This document shows positions 6,436 to 13,918 of a stretch of DNA of 20,775 nucleotides, piece after piece (positions within the stretch are counted from its first letter, which is position 1; every line of letters begins with the position of its first letter). The notes below the pieces were generated by a model that did no database searches, had not been told where the DNA came from, and worked only from the letters and a program-made list of their open reading frames with translations. Both the position numbers and the translations under genes were made by a program. The stretch spans positions 1-20,775 of the forward strand of contig JBAZKK010000019.1 in the NCBI GenBank assembly GCA_041650795.1, written 5' to 3'. This DNA is from JBAZKK01 sp041650795 (GTDB lineage: Bacteria > Omnitrophota > Gorgyraeia > Gygaellales > Profunditerraquicolaceae).

Positions 6436-6666
6436 TTAGGGGTTTTCCTGGGTGTTTTCGGCCTTAACGCCTTTGTTTTTGAGGTAATCCATGGATGCTT
6501 TCAGGTCCTCTTCCCTCCCCTCAAGTATTATTATTGCCCATCCTATCTCGGTAGAAAAAGAAGCCTCCAGGATGCTCATGAGGATATCGAATTTTTTACA
6601 GAGGTTGCAGAGGATAGGTTCGTCTTTTAAATCACCCGGAAAACTTAGCTCTGTTTTTATGCGCAC
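6436..6666 (-). CDS. NIL-domain protein (stand-alone)
   Basis: The 76-residue protein matches the NIL domain over most of its length: LSFPGDLKDEPILCNLCKKFDI, LEASFSTEIGWAIIILEGREEDL and YLKNKGVKAE. NIL is the ferredoxin-like small-molecule-binding domain found at the end of methionine transporter ATPases (MetN) and in some ferredoxins. Here it stands alone, so it may sense a small ligand such as an amino acid; this is inference. The start is GTG with GAGG about 8 bases before it. Its first 35 bases overlap the end of the DUF2062 gene. Confidence 0.78.
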   Translation of the reverse strand: MRIKTELSFPGDLKDEPILCNLCKKFDILMSILEASFSTEIGWAIIILEGREEDLKASMDYLKNKGVKAENTQENP

Positions 6667-7129
6667 GGATTAACCTCACTAAGATAAAGGTTACTACATA
6701 GCTTCCTAATCCTGCCAACGCCGCAATAACCAGATATCCGGTTGCCAGCGGAGCAAGGATCTTTAAGATGGCAGGTTCAAATAGGCCCCTGAAACGGAAA
6801 TTGCCTGCAAAAGAATGCCACTGCCGGTAAACCTCCCGCCAGTCTATTCCTAGTATAACCGAACCCAGTTTAATTGACAAGAGAAAACTTACGAAGCTGA
6901 TCCAGGCGTTGGTAGCGGCGCTCCCTAAAATGGCAGCTGCGCGGTTGGCCTTAAATACGAATGCCAACAATAGCGCTACTACCAACCCCATAGCCGGCAT
7001 GATGCCGCAAAATACGCCTATTGCGACCCCTAGCGCTATCTTTCCGGGTGAATCATTGATGTGGACGGCTTTTAAATAGAGTAGCCTTGCTCGGCGCAGG
7101 AACCTATTTTTGCTTTTGAGCTTTTTCAT
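6632..7129 (-). CDS. DUF2062 membrane protein
   Basis: From the ATG at 7129 the protein has 165 residues. A basic N-terminus (MKKLKSKNRFLRRARLLYLKAV) leads into the DUF2062 core SPGKIALGVAIGVFCGIMPAMG, with hydrophobic helices around VVALLLAFVF, ISFVSFLLSI and a C-terminal pair ending LVRLIRAHKNR. The reading frame extends to a TTG at 7162, but ATG at 7129 gives a natural basic start and a smaller overlap with the radical SAM gene. Family members are inner-membrane proteins of unknown function, sometimes fused to glycosyltransferases. It overlaps genes on both sides, so it is part of the leftward operon. Confidence 0.85.
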   Translation of the reverse strand: MKKLKSKNRFLRRARLLYLKAVHINDSPGKIALGVAIGVFCGIMPAMGLVVALLLAFVFKANRAAAILGSAATNAWISFVSFLLSIKLGSVILGIDWREVYRQWHSFAGNFRFRGLFEPAILKILAPLATGYLVIAALAGLGSYVVTFILVRLIRAHKNRAKFSG

Positions 7130-8078
7130 CGTCAAATACCGGTTTGATGTTGGTCCCGGCAAAGCGTTCCAGGCCGAATGATTCTTGCGCCCATCCGTTA
7201 TATAGCCCGTATCCCTCCATGGATTTTTGAGCCTCGCGATATTCCTCCTGGCTGATCCTGCGGTTGATTTCGGGGAATTCGCCTGAGCGGTAACAGGGAT
7301 AATACTGGCTCATCAGGCTGATGTAGGTATCGGAGGAGACCTCGCTTGATATAAAACGCATTGTTTCGGCTGTCCCGGCTGCATTGTCCGGCAGGACAAG
7401 GTGTCTGACTATGAGGCCTCTTTTTATAATGCCGTTGTCGTCAAATTCGGCTATGCCGGCCTGACGGTGCATCTCCTTTATGCTTTCCCGGTTGTATTTC
7501 GGGTAATCGGGAGCTCCCGAATACTTAACGGCGATCCCGTTGTCCGCGTAACGCATATCTGCCAGATATATATCAACGACGCCGTCCAGGAGCCTTATTA
7601 CTTCAGGCAATTCATAACCGCCCGTATTATAGAGTATCGGAATATCCAGGCCTTTTTTTACGGCTATATCCAGGGATTTGAGTATCTGCGGCATGATATG
7701 AGTAGGGCTGACCAGGTTTATGTTATGGCATCCCATTGCCTTAAGTTCAAGCATTATATCCGCCAGCTTGCCCTCTTCTACTTCTTTGCCTTTTCCAAGT
7801 TGGCTGAATTCATAGTTCTGGCAATAGGCGCAGTTCATATTGCAGCAACTGAAGAATACCGTGCCGGAACCGCATTTACCCGAGATGGGCGGTTCTTCCC
7901 CGTGATGTGGCATAAAACTGTATACCTTGGGTTTGAGACCCGTATTGCAAATCCCTTTTTGCCCCTTAAGGCGGTTTACTCCGCAGCGGTGGGGGCAGAG
8001 CGAGCAGGATTCCAGCAACCCCCAGGCCTTTTCCAGGTTCATTCCCAGCCCCTGCTTCTTTAGGTGCTTATAGAGCAT
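7104..8078 (-). CDS. PflX-type radical SAM protein
   Basis: The 324-residue protein carries a radical SAM cluster motif CNMNCAYCQN (CX3CX2C), the GG-like YNTGGYE strand, and the family's extra N-terminal Cys motif CSLCPHRCGVNRLKGQKGIC. This layout matches the PflX group (COG1313), which resembles pyruvate formate-lyase activating enzymes and the AmmeMemoRadiSam enzymes; the substrate is unknown. C-terminal MSQYYPCYRSGEFPEINRRIS is also typical of the group. ATG at 8078 is taken as start; an ATG 12 codons later (8042), with a GGGGCTGG stretch before it, is a fair alternative. The gene overlaps the end of the DUF4416 gene by 19 bases. Confidence 0.85.
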   Translation of the reverse strand: MLYKHLKKQGLGMNLEKAWGLLESCSLCPHRCGVNRLKGQKGICNTGLKPKVYSFMPHHGEEPPISGKCGSGTVFFSCCNMNCAYCQNYEFSQLGKGKEVEEGKLADIMLELKAMGCHNINLVSPTHIMPQILKSLDIAVKKGLDIPILYNTGGYELPEVIRLLDGVVDIYLADMRYADNGIAVKYSGAPDYPKYNRESIKEMHRQAGIAEFDDNGIIKRGLIVRHLVLPDNAAGTAETMRFISSEVSSDTYISLMSQYYPCYRSGEFPEINRRISQEEYREAQKSMEGYGLYNGWAQESFGLERFAGTNIKPVFDDEKAQKQK

Positions 8079-8584
8079 AGGTATATATCGCGTATCTGCT
8101 TGAATATCCCGGCATATTCGCTGCTGCGGTAATCAGGGTATGTCCAGGCGCACGGGATAAAGTCCTTATCACGATAAAGAAGGGTTACTTCGGCGTATAT
8201 CCCGCGGTCGAGATAAATGCGGTGGCTATAGTCTTTGGTAGTGGCGAGAACCAGCCTTGCCTGATCAAGGTAACCGGGGTCTATGTTTACCAGGCGTTTC
8301 TTTCTCCGCATGAGCCCGCCTTCGATTTTATTTGTCAGGGTTTTTATCCTATCCAGATGCGCCGGGTTAATCAGCTTTCGGAAGCTTAGGAATTGTCTTT
8401 TGAGGCGGCTCCCGAACTCATCGCTGTAATAATCGGTGTGCTTGAATTCCAATGCCGGGCTCTCGTAGTCAATACTGCCAAAATAATGTTTGAGGGAATT
8501 TTTGGCCTTGGAAGCCGCAGCAGCGTCTTTAAAGATTAATCCTATTATGAGTTTTACCGGGAGGCGTTTCTTGGTTTTTCCCAT
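8060..8584 (-). CDS. DUF4416 family protein
   Basis: The 174-residue protein follows the DUF4416 pattern: PVKLIIGLIF near the start, FKHTDYYSDEFGSRLKRQFLSF, KRLVNIDPGYLD and the end YAEVTLLYRDKDFIPCAWTYPDYR. The family is small and uncharacterised, sometimes labelled as GTP-binding, but no P-loop is present here. It starts 35 bases after the PilZ gene's stop and its end overlaps the radical SAM gene. Nothing in the sequence fixes its role. Confidence 0.85.
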   Translation of the reverse strand: MGKTKKRLPVKLIIGLIFKDAAAASKAKNSLKHYFGSIDYESPALEFKHTDYYSDEFGSRLKRQFLSFRKLINPAHLDRIKTLTNKIEGGLMRRKKRLVNIDPGYLDQARLVLATTKDYSHRIYLDRGIYAEVTLLYRDKDFIPCAWTYPDYRSSEYAGIFKQIRDIYLCSIST

Positions 8585-8619
8585 GGTCTTTTTTAAGATA
8601 GGCCTGCGGGAGGAAGGTA

Positions 8620-8997
8620 TTACTTCTTTGGGGGTGCCGGAGGCAGAAACCGGTTGACGTAACTGGCTATCTTTTTACGTTGCGATTCATTGATTTGGTT
8701 AAAGAAAATAGCAATGTTAAACCCTCCCCCCTGCCTTTCATCTTCGGTGCGCACGATTACGCCTTGGCAGGATACCTTGCCGTCGGAATGGCTGTTTTTT
8801 ACCGGCATCGCCAGGCCCAGCGCTACCTTTGTGAAGGGGGGTATATATTTATCGATATGGCAATATGCCCCGATACAGCTGATATCCTTGGTGGTAGTGA
8901 CAAAACGGTAACCGTCCGCCGCCACCCTGAAGTCCAGTTTCTTCTTGATGCGGGGATAGCGGCGCCTTTCCGCGCCTGCCTTAGAGCGTTTCTTCAT
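8620..8997 (-). CDS. PilZ-domain protein (c-di-GMP receptor)
   Basis: The 125-residue protein is a single PilZ domain. The RXXXR c-di-GMP-binding motif appears as ERRRYPRIKKKLDF (residues 10-23), and the second motif, D/N-x-S-x-x-G, as KDISCIGAYC. The middle strands (VALGLAMPV, GKVSCQGVIVRTED) and the closing NIAIFFNQINESQRKKIASYVNRF helix fit the fold. It should therefore bind cyclic di-GMP and pass the signal to an unknown target. Its ATG overlaps the TGA of the preceding small gene (ATGA, 8994-8997), so the two are translationally coupled. A predicted c-di-GMP phosphodiesterase lies about 2.3 kb away in the neighbouring operon. Confidence 0.9.
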   Translation of the reverse strand: MKKRSKAGAERRRYPRIKKKLDFRVAADGYRFVTTTKDISCIGAYCHIDKYIPPFTKVALGLAMPVKNSHSDGKVSCQGVIVRTEDERQGGGFNIAIFFNQINESQRKKIASYVNRFLPPAPPKK

Positions 8998-9179
8998 TGC
9001 CCTTCGCCTTCTTTGGGTTTTGGCCTGGTATGCTTAAGCCAGCACTTCTTGGTGCAGTAGAATTTACCGTTACGGTAATAACGTTTGATTCTCTTTAGGG
9101 GTTTATTGCAGCCTAGGCAGTTGGTTTGTTTTTCCTCCGCCGGCTGCGCTGCCGTTGCTTGTTGTGCCTCCTGAGCCAT
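8994..9179 (-). CDS. Small treble-clef/zinc-finger-like protein
   Basis: The 61-residue protein has an Ala/Gln/Glu-rich start and then a compact metal-binding pattern: CLGCNKPLKRIKRYYRNGKFYCTKKCWLKH (CX2C...CX3C with a His). The spacing is like a treble-clef or TRASH/MYM-type zinc finger. The function is unknown; it could bind RNA, DNA or protein. GGGAG about 7 bases before the ATG is the ribosome-binding site, and a near-consensus promoter lies upstream. It is the first gene of its transcript. Confidence 0.75.
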   Translation of the reverse strand: MAQEAQQATAAQPAEEKQTNCLGCNKPLKRIKRYYRNGKFYCTKKCWLKHTRPKPKEGEGQ

Positions 9180-9217
9180 TAGTATCTCCCTTCCCTAGCT
9201 GGTTTAGTGACCGAAAC

Positions 9218-9246
9218 ATCATAACATATATTCAAAGAGGTGTCAA
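9218..9246 (-). promoter_or_regulatory. Sigma-70 promoter with extended -10
   Basis: On the minus strand TTGACA (9246-9241) is followed after 17 bases by TATGAT (9223-9218), with TG immediately before the last spacer base (extended -10). Transcription should start near 9211, about 30 bases before the ATG at 9179. It separates the seven-gene leftward unit from aroB, which ends at 9282. Its design is nearly the same as that of the promoter at 1894-1922. Confidence 0.87.
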
Positions 9247-9281
9247 TAATATGGATTCCAACGGGCGGCGCCTTAGGGCGG

Positions 9282-10370
9282 TTAATATATAACTTTCTGG
9301 ATGGATTCCTTGATGAGGGCGAGCGGGATATTCTTTCTGACCACGGCCTTTCCTATGCCGGATATAAGGACGAACCTGTTTTGGGATCCGATGAATTTTT
9401 TATCCCGGTAATGCCTGCTGATGATATCGCGCATTCGCACATTCCTGACCTTATCGGGAAGCCCGGCAGATTTAATCAGTGCGCTTACGCGTTTCTGTAT
9501 GGCGGGTGTTATGAGGCCCAGCCGCCTGCTGATATCAGTTGCCACCAGCATCCCCAGCCCTACCGCTTCCCCGTGGTTATAGGCGCGGTATCTGCCGGCA
9601 GCCTCAATGGCGTGGCCTATGGTATGCCCAAAGTTCAGAATCGTTCTCAAGCCCTTTTCTTCTTTTTCGTCAGCCTCAACGATTCTGGCTTTTACGGTTA
9701 TGGCGGGCAAGAGTATGCGTTCCAACTGTTTGGGATTCAGCAAAACGTTACCGCCGAGAAGTTTTTCTAAATAAACAAAAAGCCCCCTGTTTTTGATAAC
9801 GGCGCATTTTATAATTTCTGCCAGGCCGTTTTTTATCTGTTTTGCGGAGAGCGTTTTCAGGAGAGCAACGTCGCAGCATACCAGCCGGGGTTGATAAAAG
9901 GTGCCTACCAGGTTTTTGCCTTCTGTCAGGTCTACGCCGGTCTTGCCTCCGATGCTGGAATCTGCCTGGGCGAGCAAGGTAGTGGGGACCTGGATATAGG
10001 CGACCCCGCGTTTATAAACCGATGACACGAAACCCGCTAGGTCTCCTACGACCCCTCCTCCCAGCGCAATCACGAAAACCCGTTTATCTTTGGCATAAGC
10101 GGTAATTTTCCTTATCGCCTCGAATGCGACCTTGAGTGATTTGCTTGTTTCCGAATCCGGCACGGCCTGGAATTTAAAATTAATCCCGTTCCTTTTAAGT
10201 GAGGCCGCGACGGGCTTGCCGTAATAATGCTTTACGCGCCGGTTGGTAATGATGTAGGCGGCATCTCCGAGTTTAAGCTTGTTCGCGTAGTCCCCCAGCG
10301 AACCGATGATAGCGGAACCTATCATTACCTTGTAGGGGTTGTTTTTAAGCTTTATCCTGACGGTATGCAT
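9282..10370 (-). CDS. aroB: 3-dehydroquinate synthase
   Basis: The 362-residue protein is a full-length AroB, the second enzyme of the shikimate pathway, which converts DAHP to 3-dehydroquinate with NAD+ and a divalent metal in the cytoplasm. The NAD-binding loop VIALGGGVVGDLAGFVSSVYKRG, the QVPTTLLAQADSSIGGKTGVD region and GKNLVGTFYQP are all present. The metal ligands lie in AEIIKCA (Glu), NFGHTIGHAIE (His) and NHGEAVGLGM (His). It closes the long leftward gene string, 20 bases after the small basic protein's stop. No terminator with a T-tract was seen behind it, only a short CGCC/GGCG hairpin. Confidence 0.97.
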   Translation of the reverse strand: MHTVRIKLKNNPYKVMIGSAIIGSLGDYANKLKLGDAAYIITNRRVKHYYGKPVAASLKRNGINFKFQAVPDSETSKSLKVAFEAIRKITAYAKDKRVFVIALGGGVVGDLAGFVSSVYKRGVAYIQVPTTLLAQADSSIGGKTGVDLTEGKNLVGTFYQPRLVCCDVALLKTLSAKQIKNGLAEIIKCAVIKNRGLFVYLEKLLGGNVLLNPKQLERILLPAITVKARIVEADEKEEKGLRTILNFGHTIGHAIEAAGRYRAYNHGEAVGLGMLVATDISRRLGLITPAIQKRVSALIKSAGLPDKVRNVRMRDIISRHYRDKKFIGSQNRFVLISGIGKAVVRKNIPLALIKESIQKVIY

Positions 10371-10390
10371 TGAAGGAAGTTCCCGGCCTT

Positions 10391-10678
10391 TTATTTCTTG
10401 GCCTGGGTTTTGGCAGTAGCCTCTTTGGCAGGGGCTGCTTCCTTTTCTTTGGTTTCGGTAGCAGGGCCGGTTGAAGTGGCGGCAGTGGCTTCGGCCTTCT
10501 CCGCCTTCTCCTTTTTTATCTTAATCCTGACGGTTTTTATCTTTGGCAGGCCGTAGATATCGTCCCCTTCTTTCCACTGGTTCTTCTCCATCATTGTCCT
10601 GAGGCGCTCAATGCGTTTTAGAACCGAGCGGGGTTTTTTGTCTTTATCCGAAGAGTTCAGGGAAGGATGTATTGCCAT
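10391..10678 (-). CDS. Small basic protein (PVC family, TIGR04137-like) with extended tail
   Basis: The first 55 residues match the small basic protein of Chlamydiae/Verrucomicrobia relatives: MAIHPSLNSSDK, the RSVLKRIERLRTMMEKNQW stretch and KEGDDIYGLPKIKTVRIKIKK. The family is conserved and suspected to associate with ribosomes, but its function is unknown. Here a low-complexity Ala/Thr/Glu/Lys tail of about 40 residues (57-95) is added, longer than I recall for the family. The ribosome-binding site AAGGAGG lies inside the last codons of the SPOR gene upstream. Its presence is one of the better taxonomic markers in this window. Confidence 0.85.
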   Translation of the reverse strand: MAIHPSLNSSDKDKKPRSVLKRIERLRTMMEKNQWKEGDDIYGLPKIKTVRIKIKKEKAEKAEATAATSTGPATETKEKEAAPAKEATAKTQAKK

Positions 10679-10681
10679 TGT

Positions 10682-11257
10682 TTATAGCCTCCTTACGAGA
10701 GAATCCTTATAGCGTTTTTTAAATTCTGCCAATACCTTATTGGCAGTTTCTCTGTCCGAAAAATTTCCTACGCATATTATCGTATATTTGCCCTTGGGTA
10801 TCACCATAGGGTCGTAACCCTTTTTACGTAATAGCTCTGTTTCCTTATCAATCGATGATTTATTGGAGAAGCTCGCCAGTTGAATGGTATAGGCGTGTTC
10901 CCCCGGTGCCTCCGTATTCGTTTTGGAACCCGTTTCTATCGCCGTCGGCTCCTTGATGGCTCTTTGGAATACGGTTAAAGATTCCTGTGCCCCTTCTGCG
11001 TGAGCGGGGGGCGCTGCGTTTTTGGCATTGGCAACATCGATACGCAGGTTTGTTTTACGTAACGCCAGCCCCTTGCCTTTTTCTACCCCGAAAGAGAAAG
11101 AGATAATCGCCGTTACCAGGAAGGCGATAGCCAGCAGTATTATTTTTTCGTATCCCCGCAGACGGCTCAATAAAGGGCGGGTTCTCCCCTTGTTTTTCGG
11201 GATATCGCTCGTCTGGGAAAATAATTCTAACTGCGAATAATCGTCTTTTTTAAACAC
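10682..11257 (-). CDS. SPOR-domain membrane protein
   Basis: The 191-residue protein has a cytoplasmic basic N-terminus, one transmembrane helix (about 38-57), a variable Ala/Thr-rich linker, and a C-terminal SPOR domain (about 122-190) with AYTIQLASFSNKSSIDKE, LRKKGYDPMVI and YTIICVGNFSDRETANKVLAEF. SPOR domains bind glycan strands stripped of stem peptides at the division site, so a septal peptidoglycan role is likely. The start is GTG; no Shine-Dalgarno sequence precedes it, and a promoter lies so close that the mRNA may be almost leaderless. Its last two Arg codons are AGG AGG, which form the ribosome-binding site of the next gene. Confidence 0.88.
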   Translation of the reverse strand: MFKKDDYSQLELFSQTSDIPKNKGRTRPLLSRLRGYEKIILLAIAFLVTAIISFSFGVEKGKGLALRKTNLRIDVANAKNAAPPAHAEGAQESLTVFQRAIKEPTAIETGSKTNTEAPGEHAYTIQLASFSNKSSIDKETELLRKKGYDPMVIPKGKYTIICVGNFSDRETANKVLAEFKKRYKDSLVRRL

Positions 11258-11266
11258 GGCAAATTT

Positions 11267-11295
11267 ATTATATATACTTAGAACGGCGCTTACAA
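11267..11295 (-). promoter_or_regulatory. Probable internal promoter before the SPOR gene
   Basis: On the minus strand TTGTAA (11295-11290, 4 of 6 matches to consensus) and a perfect TATAAT (11272-11267) are 17 bases apart. The -35 overlaps the stop codon of the HD-GYP gene. Only 9 bases separate the -10 from the GTG at 11257, so the transcript would have a leader of about 0-3 bases. Confidence 0.6.
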
Positions 11296-12342
11296 GTAAT
11301 TTTTTGTATTAATCTTTTTAATCGCCTTTAAAAAGGCCTCTACTACCTTGGGGTCAAACTGGGAATTGCTTTTGCGCTTTATTTCTTTTATCGCGGAGTT
11401 GAAGTTAATCCTTTCGCGGTAGGGGCGGCCGTAGACCATCGCCTCAAAGGCGTCCGCCACTGCCATGATGCGCGCCCCCAGGGGGATTTGCCCTTTTTTC
11501 AGGCCGGAGGGGTATCCTGTTCCGTCGTATCTCTCGTGGTGATGCGTGATGATGGGTATTGCCGGCCGCAGCACCTGCAGGTGCCTTAAGATCTCTGCGC
11601 CCCGTTTCGGGTGGCGCCTAATGATCTTATATTCCCTGGGTGTAAGCTTCGTGGTTTTGGTAAGTATCTCTACCGGGATATCTACCTTGCCGGTATCGTG
11701 CAGGAGGCTTGCATATTTAAGGCTTTCTGTCTGTTTTTCGTCCAGGTGCATCTGGTGGGCGATCGCCGTAACCAGGCGGCTGAAATACGGTGAATGGGTG
11801 TATTCCTGCGGCACCCTCGTGTCGAGCATCGTAACCAGGGATTTGATGCTTCCCAGCACTATCCTTTGCTGCTCTTCGTAAAGCTGCAGGTTTTTTATCC
11901 CGATAGTGGCCTGTTCCGCCATCGTCATCAGTATCTCCTGGTCGAAATTGTCGAATTCAGGGTATTTTTTGTCTCGTTTGAGGATGATCAACCCGATGAT
12001 ATCGTCGCATATCAAAGGCAATGCGAGCAGGCGGTCGCGCCGGATGGAGCGGCTGGTCTTGATGATTTTTTTCTCGAGGCCGTTGGTTATGGCTTCCCTG
12101 TTGTCGACGACGTATTTTTTCCTGTCGCTCACCATGGCCTTTAATATCGAGTGTTTCTTGGTATGGTCGAGTATGATGATAAGGCAGTAACGGGCATTGA
12201 ATATCTGGCAGATGAGCCGGCAGAAACGCACGATTAAATCCTTAAGCTCGAAGGTAGAGTTTACCAGCCGGTAGATGTTGTGTATTGAGGAAATCAGGAA
12301 CTTATACTTTTTGGTAGGGCTCAAATAATTTTTTATATTCAT
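11290..12342 (-). CDS. GAF plus HD-GYP domain protein (c-di-GMP phosphodiesterase)
   Basis: Residues about 30-155 form a GAF sensory domain (LICQIFNARYCLIIILDH, LALPLICDDIIGLIILKR). Residues 160-350 form an HD-GYP domain: LLHDTGKVDIP (His215-Asp216), RRHPKRGAEIL, ITHHHERYDGTGYPSG (HHE 268-270, GYP 276-278) and ARIMAVADAFEAMVYGRPYR. All the metal-binding and GYP residues are kept, so it should hydrolyse cyclic di-GMP in response to a cytosolic signal sensed by the GAF domain. There is no membrane segment. Its start lies 41 bases inside the end of the dGTPase-like gene, with no Shine-Dalgarno sequence, so translation is probably coupled. Confidence 0.93.
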   Translation of the reverse strand: MNIKNYLSPTKKYKFLISSIHNIYRLVNSTFELKDLIVRFCRLICQIFNARYCLIIILDHTKKHSILKAMVSDRKKYVVDNREAITNGLEKKIIKTSRSIRRDRLLALPLICDDIIGLIILKRDKKYPEFDNFDQEILMTMAEQATIGIKNLQLYEEQQRIVLGSIKSLVTMLDTRVPQEYTHSPYFSRLVTAIAHQMHLDEKQTESLKYASLLHDTGKVDIPVEILTKTTKLTPREYKIIRRHPKRGAEILRHLQVLRPAIPIITHHHERYDGTGYPSGLKKGQIPLGARIMAVADAFEAMVYGRPYRERINFNSAIKEIKRKSNSQFDPKVVEAFLKAIKKINTKNYL

Positions 12343-13456
12343 CTAAGGCGTACCTGTCTGTCATGCCTGCAATATAATCGCAGACTACACGTTTAACCCC
12401 ATCACGCTTTAGGCGCATCTGGACGTGCGGCGGCAAGGCCTCGGGCCGGGAGACGTAAACACTAAACATGTTCTCGATAAAACGCTTGGCCTTATCGCTC
12501 ATCCTTACCACACGGTAATGGTGATAGAGTTTTTCCATAAGGAACCTGCGTAACGGCATCCTCAGTTGCATCATCCGGTCGCTGAAGGTTACGATCTTGG
12601 AGCAGTGGCGCTTGGCATCCGTATGGGATTTTAGTTTTAGTTTATGGATCCTTTCTTCGGTTTCGCGTATGAGGTCGGTTACCTGCATGTCTATCAACGA
12701 CCTGATGATGAGGTTTTTTTTCATTTCCTCACTTACTTTTTCCCGGCGCTTGCTTATGCCCAAGCAGAGCTTGCGCCAGATAGGGAGCTTTTTTAAATTT
12801 TCTTCGGTAATCATGCCCGAGGTAAGGCCGTCGTCAAGGTCATGATTGTCATATGCGATCTCGTCGGCAATATCCACGACCTGCGTTTCCAGGGTAGGCA
12901 TTTCATCCGGAGCCAGCCCTTTGATGGAGGCGGCCCTATCAAAAGCCGAGGAGTGCTTTACTATCCCTTCCCTTACCTCCCAGGTAAGGTTTATTCCGGG
13001 AAAATCAGGGTAACGTTCTTCTAATACGTCCACCACCCGCAGGCTGTGGAGGTTGTGATTAAACCCCCCCTCCTTTTTCATTAGCTCATTCAGCGCGTCT
13101 TCACCGGAATGCCCGAAGGGGGTATGCCCCAGGTCATGCGCCAGCGCTATGGCTTCGGTAAGGTCGATGTTTAGCCTTAATCCTGCGGCAATAGTCCTGG
13201 CTATCTGTGATACCTCCAGGGTATGGGTAAGGCGGGTGCGGTAATAATCGCCTTCGTGGATTACGAATACCTGGGTTTTGTATTCCAGCCTTCTAAACGC
13301 CGCTGAATGTATGATACGGTCACGGTCCCGCTGATAAGCCGAACGGTAAGGGTGCTCTTTCTCCGGATAGACCCTCCCGCGGCTATAGCAGCTTTTCATG
13401 GCATAGGGCGCCAAAAGGATATCCTCGGATTTCTTAATCTCTTTCTGATTTAACAT
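12302..13456 (-). CDS. dgt: dGTPase-like deoxynucleotide triphosphohydrolase
   Basis: The 384-residue protein matches the short dGTPase-like family. The N-terminal YRSAYQRDRDRIIHSAAFRRLEYKTQVF segment is followed by the HD metal site: RLTHTLEVSQIARTIA and ALAHDLGHTPFGHSGE. The later ADEIAYDNHDLDDGL motif supplies the last Asp. These enzymes cut dNTPs to deoxynucleosides and tripolyphosphate and help balance the nucleotide pool. The gene symbol is given by family; substrate preference within the dNTPase-like group is not certain. It starts 23 bases inside the HIT gene and overlaps the HD-GYP gene at its other end. Confidence 0.92.
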   Translation of the reverse strand: MLNQKEIKKSEDILLAPYAMKSCYSRGRVYPEKEHPYRSAYQRDRDRIIHSAAFRRLEYKTQVFVIHEGDYYRTRLTHTLEVSQIARTIAAGLRLNIDLTEAIALAHDLGHTPFGHSGEDALNELMKKEGGFNHNLHSLRVVDVLEERYPDFPGINLTWEVREGIVKHSSAFDRAASIKGLAPDEMPTLETQVVDIADEIAYDNHDLDDGLTSGMITEENLKKLPIWRKLCLGISKRREKVSEEMKKNLIIRSLIDMQVTDLIRETEERIHKLKLKSHTDAKRHCSKIVTFSDRMMQLRMPLRRFLMEKLYHHYRVVRMSDKAKRFIENMFSVYVSRPEALPPHVQMRLKRDGVKRVVCDYIAGMTDRYALDEYKKLFEPYQKV

Positions 13457-13916
13457 AGCGTTTTAGCCTGCGTCGCAATTCATACAGTGATTGAGAGATA
13501 ACTTTTGTGCTTGTTAAGACCGGCATGAAATTGGTATCTCCTTGCCAGCGCGGCACGATATGCAGATGCAGGTGCCCGGTGATCCCGGCGCCGGCAGCCC
13601 CCGATATGTTTATCCCGATATTATAGCCTTGCGGATTCAGCTCTTTGTCCAGCATCCTCTTTGCGCGTTTCAGGCAATTTATAAGGTCCAGGGCTTCGGC
13701 GTCCGTAAGAGACTCTATGCTTTTAACGTGTCTTCGGGGGGATACCAGGATATGCCCGTTGTTGTAAGGATAAAGATTTAACATGGCAAAAGAATGCCTG
13801 CTTTTAAAAATAATGAGGTTATTCCTGCGTTTCCGGAGGCTCTTGCAGAAGACGCATCCCTGCATTTTTTTGGAACGCACGTATTTTACCCTCCAGGGGG
13901 CCCATATCTTATCCAT
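13434..13916 (-). CDS. HIT-family nucleotide hydrolase/phosphorylase
   Basis: The 160-residue protein has the opening MDKIWAPWRVKYVRSKK and CVFC zinc knuckle (Cys21, Cys24) of the Ap4A-phosphorylase-like HIT branch, the YPYNNGHILVSPRRHV strand and the catalytic histidine triad GHLHLHIVPRW (His115, 117, 119). These enzymes act on dinucleoside polyphosphates such as Ap4A, or on related AMP conjugates. It follows the metallophosphoesterase gene with a 2-base gap and overlaps the dGTPase-like gene by 23 bases, so three nucleotide or phosphoester hydrolases sit side by side. Confidence 0.92.
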   Translation of the reverse strand: MDKIWAPWRVKYVRSKKMQGCVFCKSLRKRRNNLIIFKSRHSFAMLNLYPYNNGHILVSPRRHVKSIESLTDAEALDLINCLKRAKRMLDKELNPQGYNIGINISGAAGAGITGHLHLHIVPRWQGDTNFMPVLTSTKVISQSLYELRRRLKRYVKSERD

Positions 13917-13918
13917 GT

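Noticed and set aside
7401..8063. A 220-residue plus-strand frame
   Set aside because: It is antisense to the radical SAM gene with intact Cys motifs; no homology-like motif is seen in its translation.
9240..9770. A 176-residue plus-strand frame across the aroB region
   Set aside because: It is the reverse shadow of aroB, which is unmistakable on the other strand, and it starts inside the minus-strand promoter.
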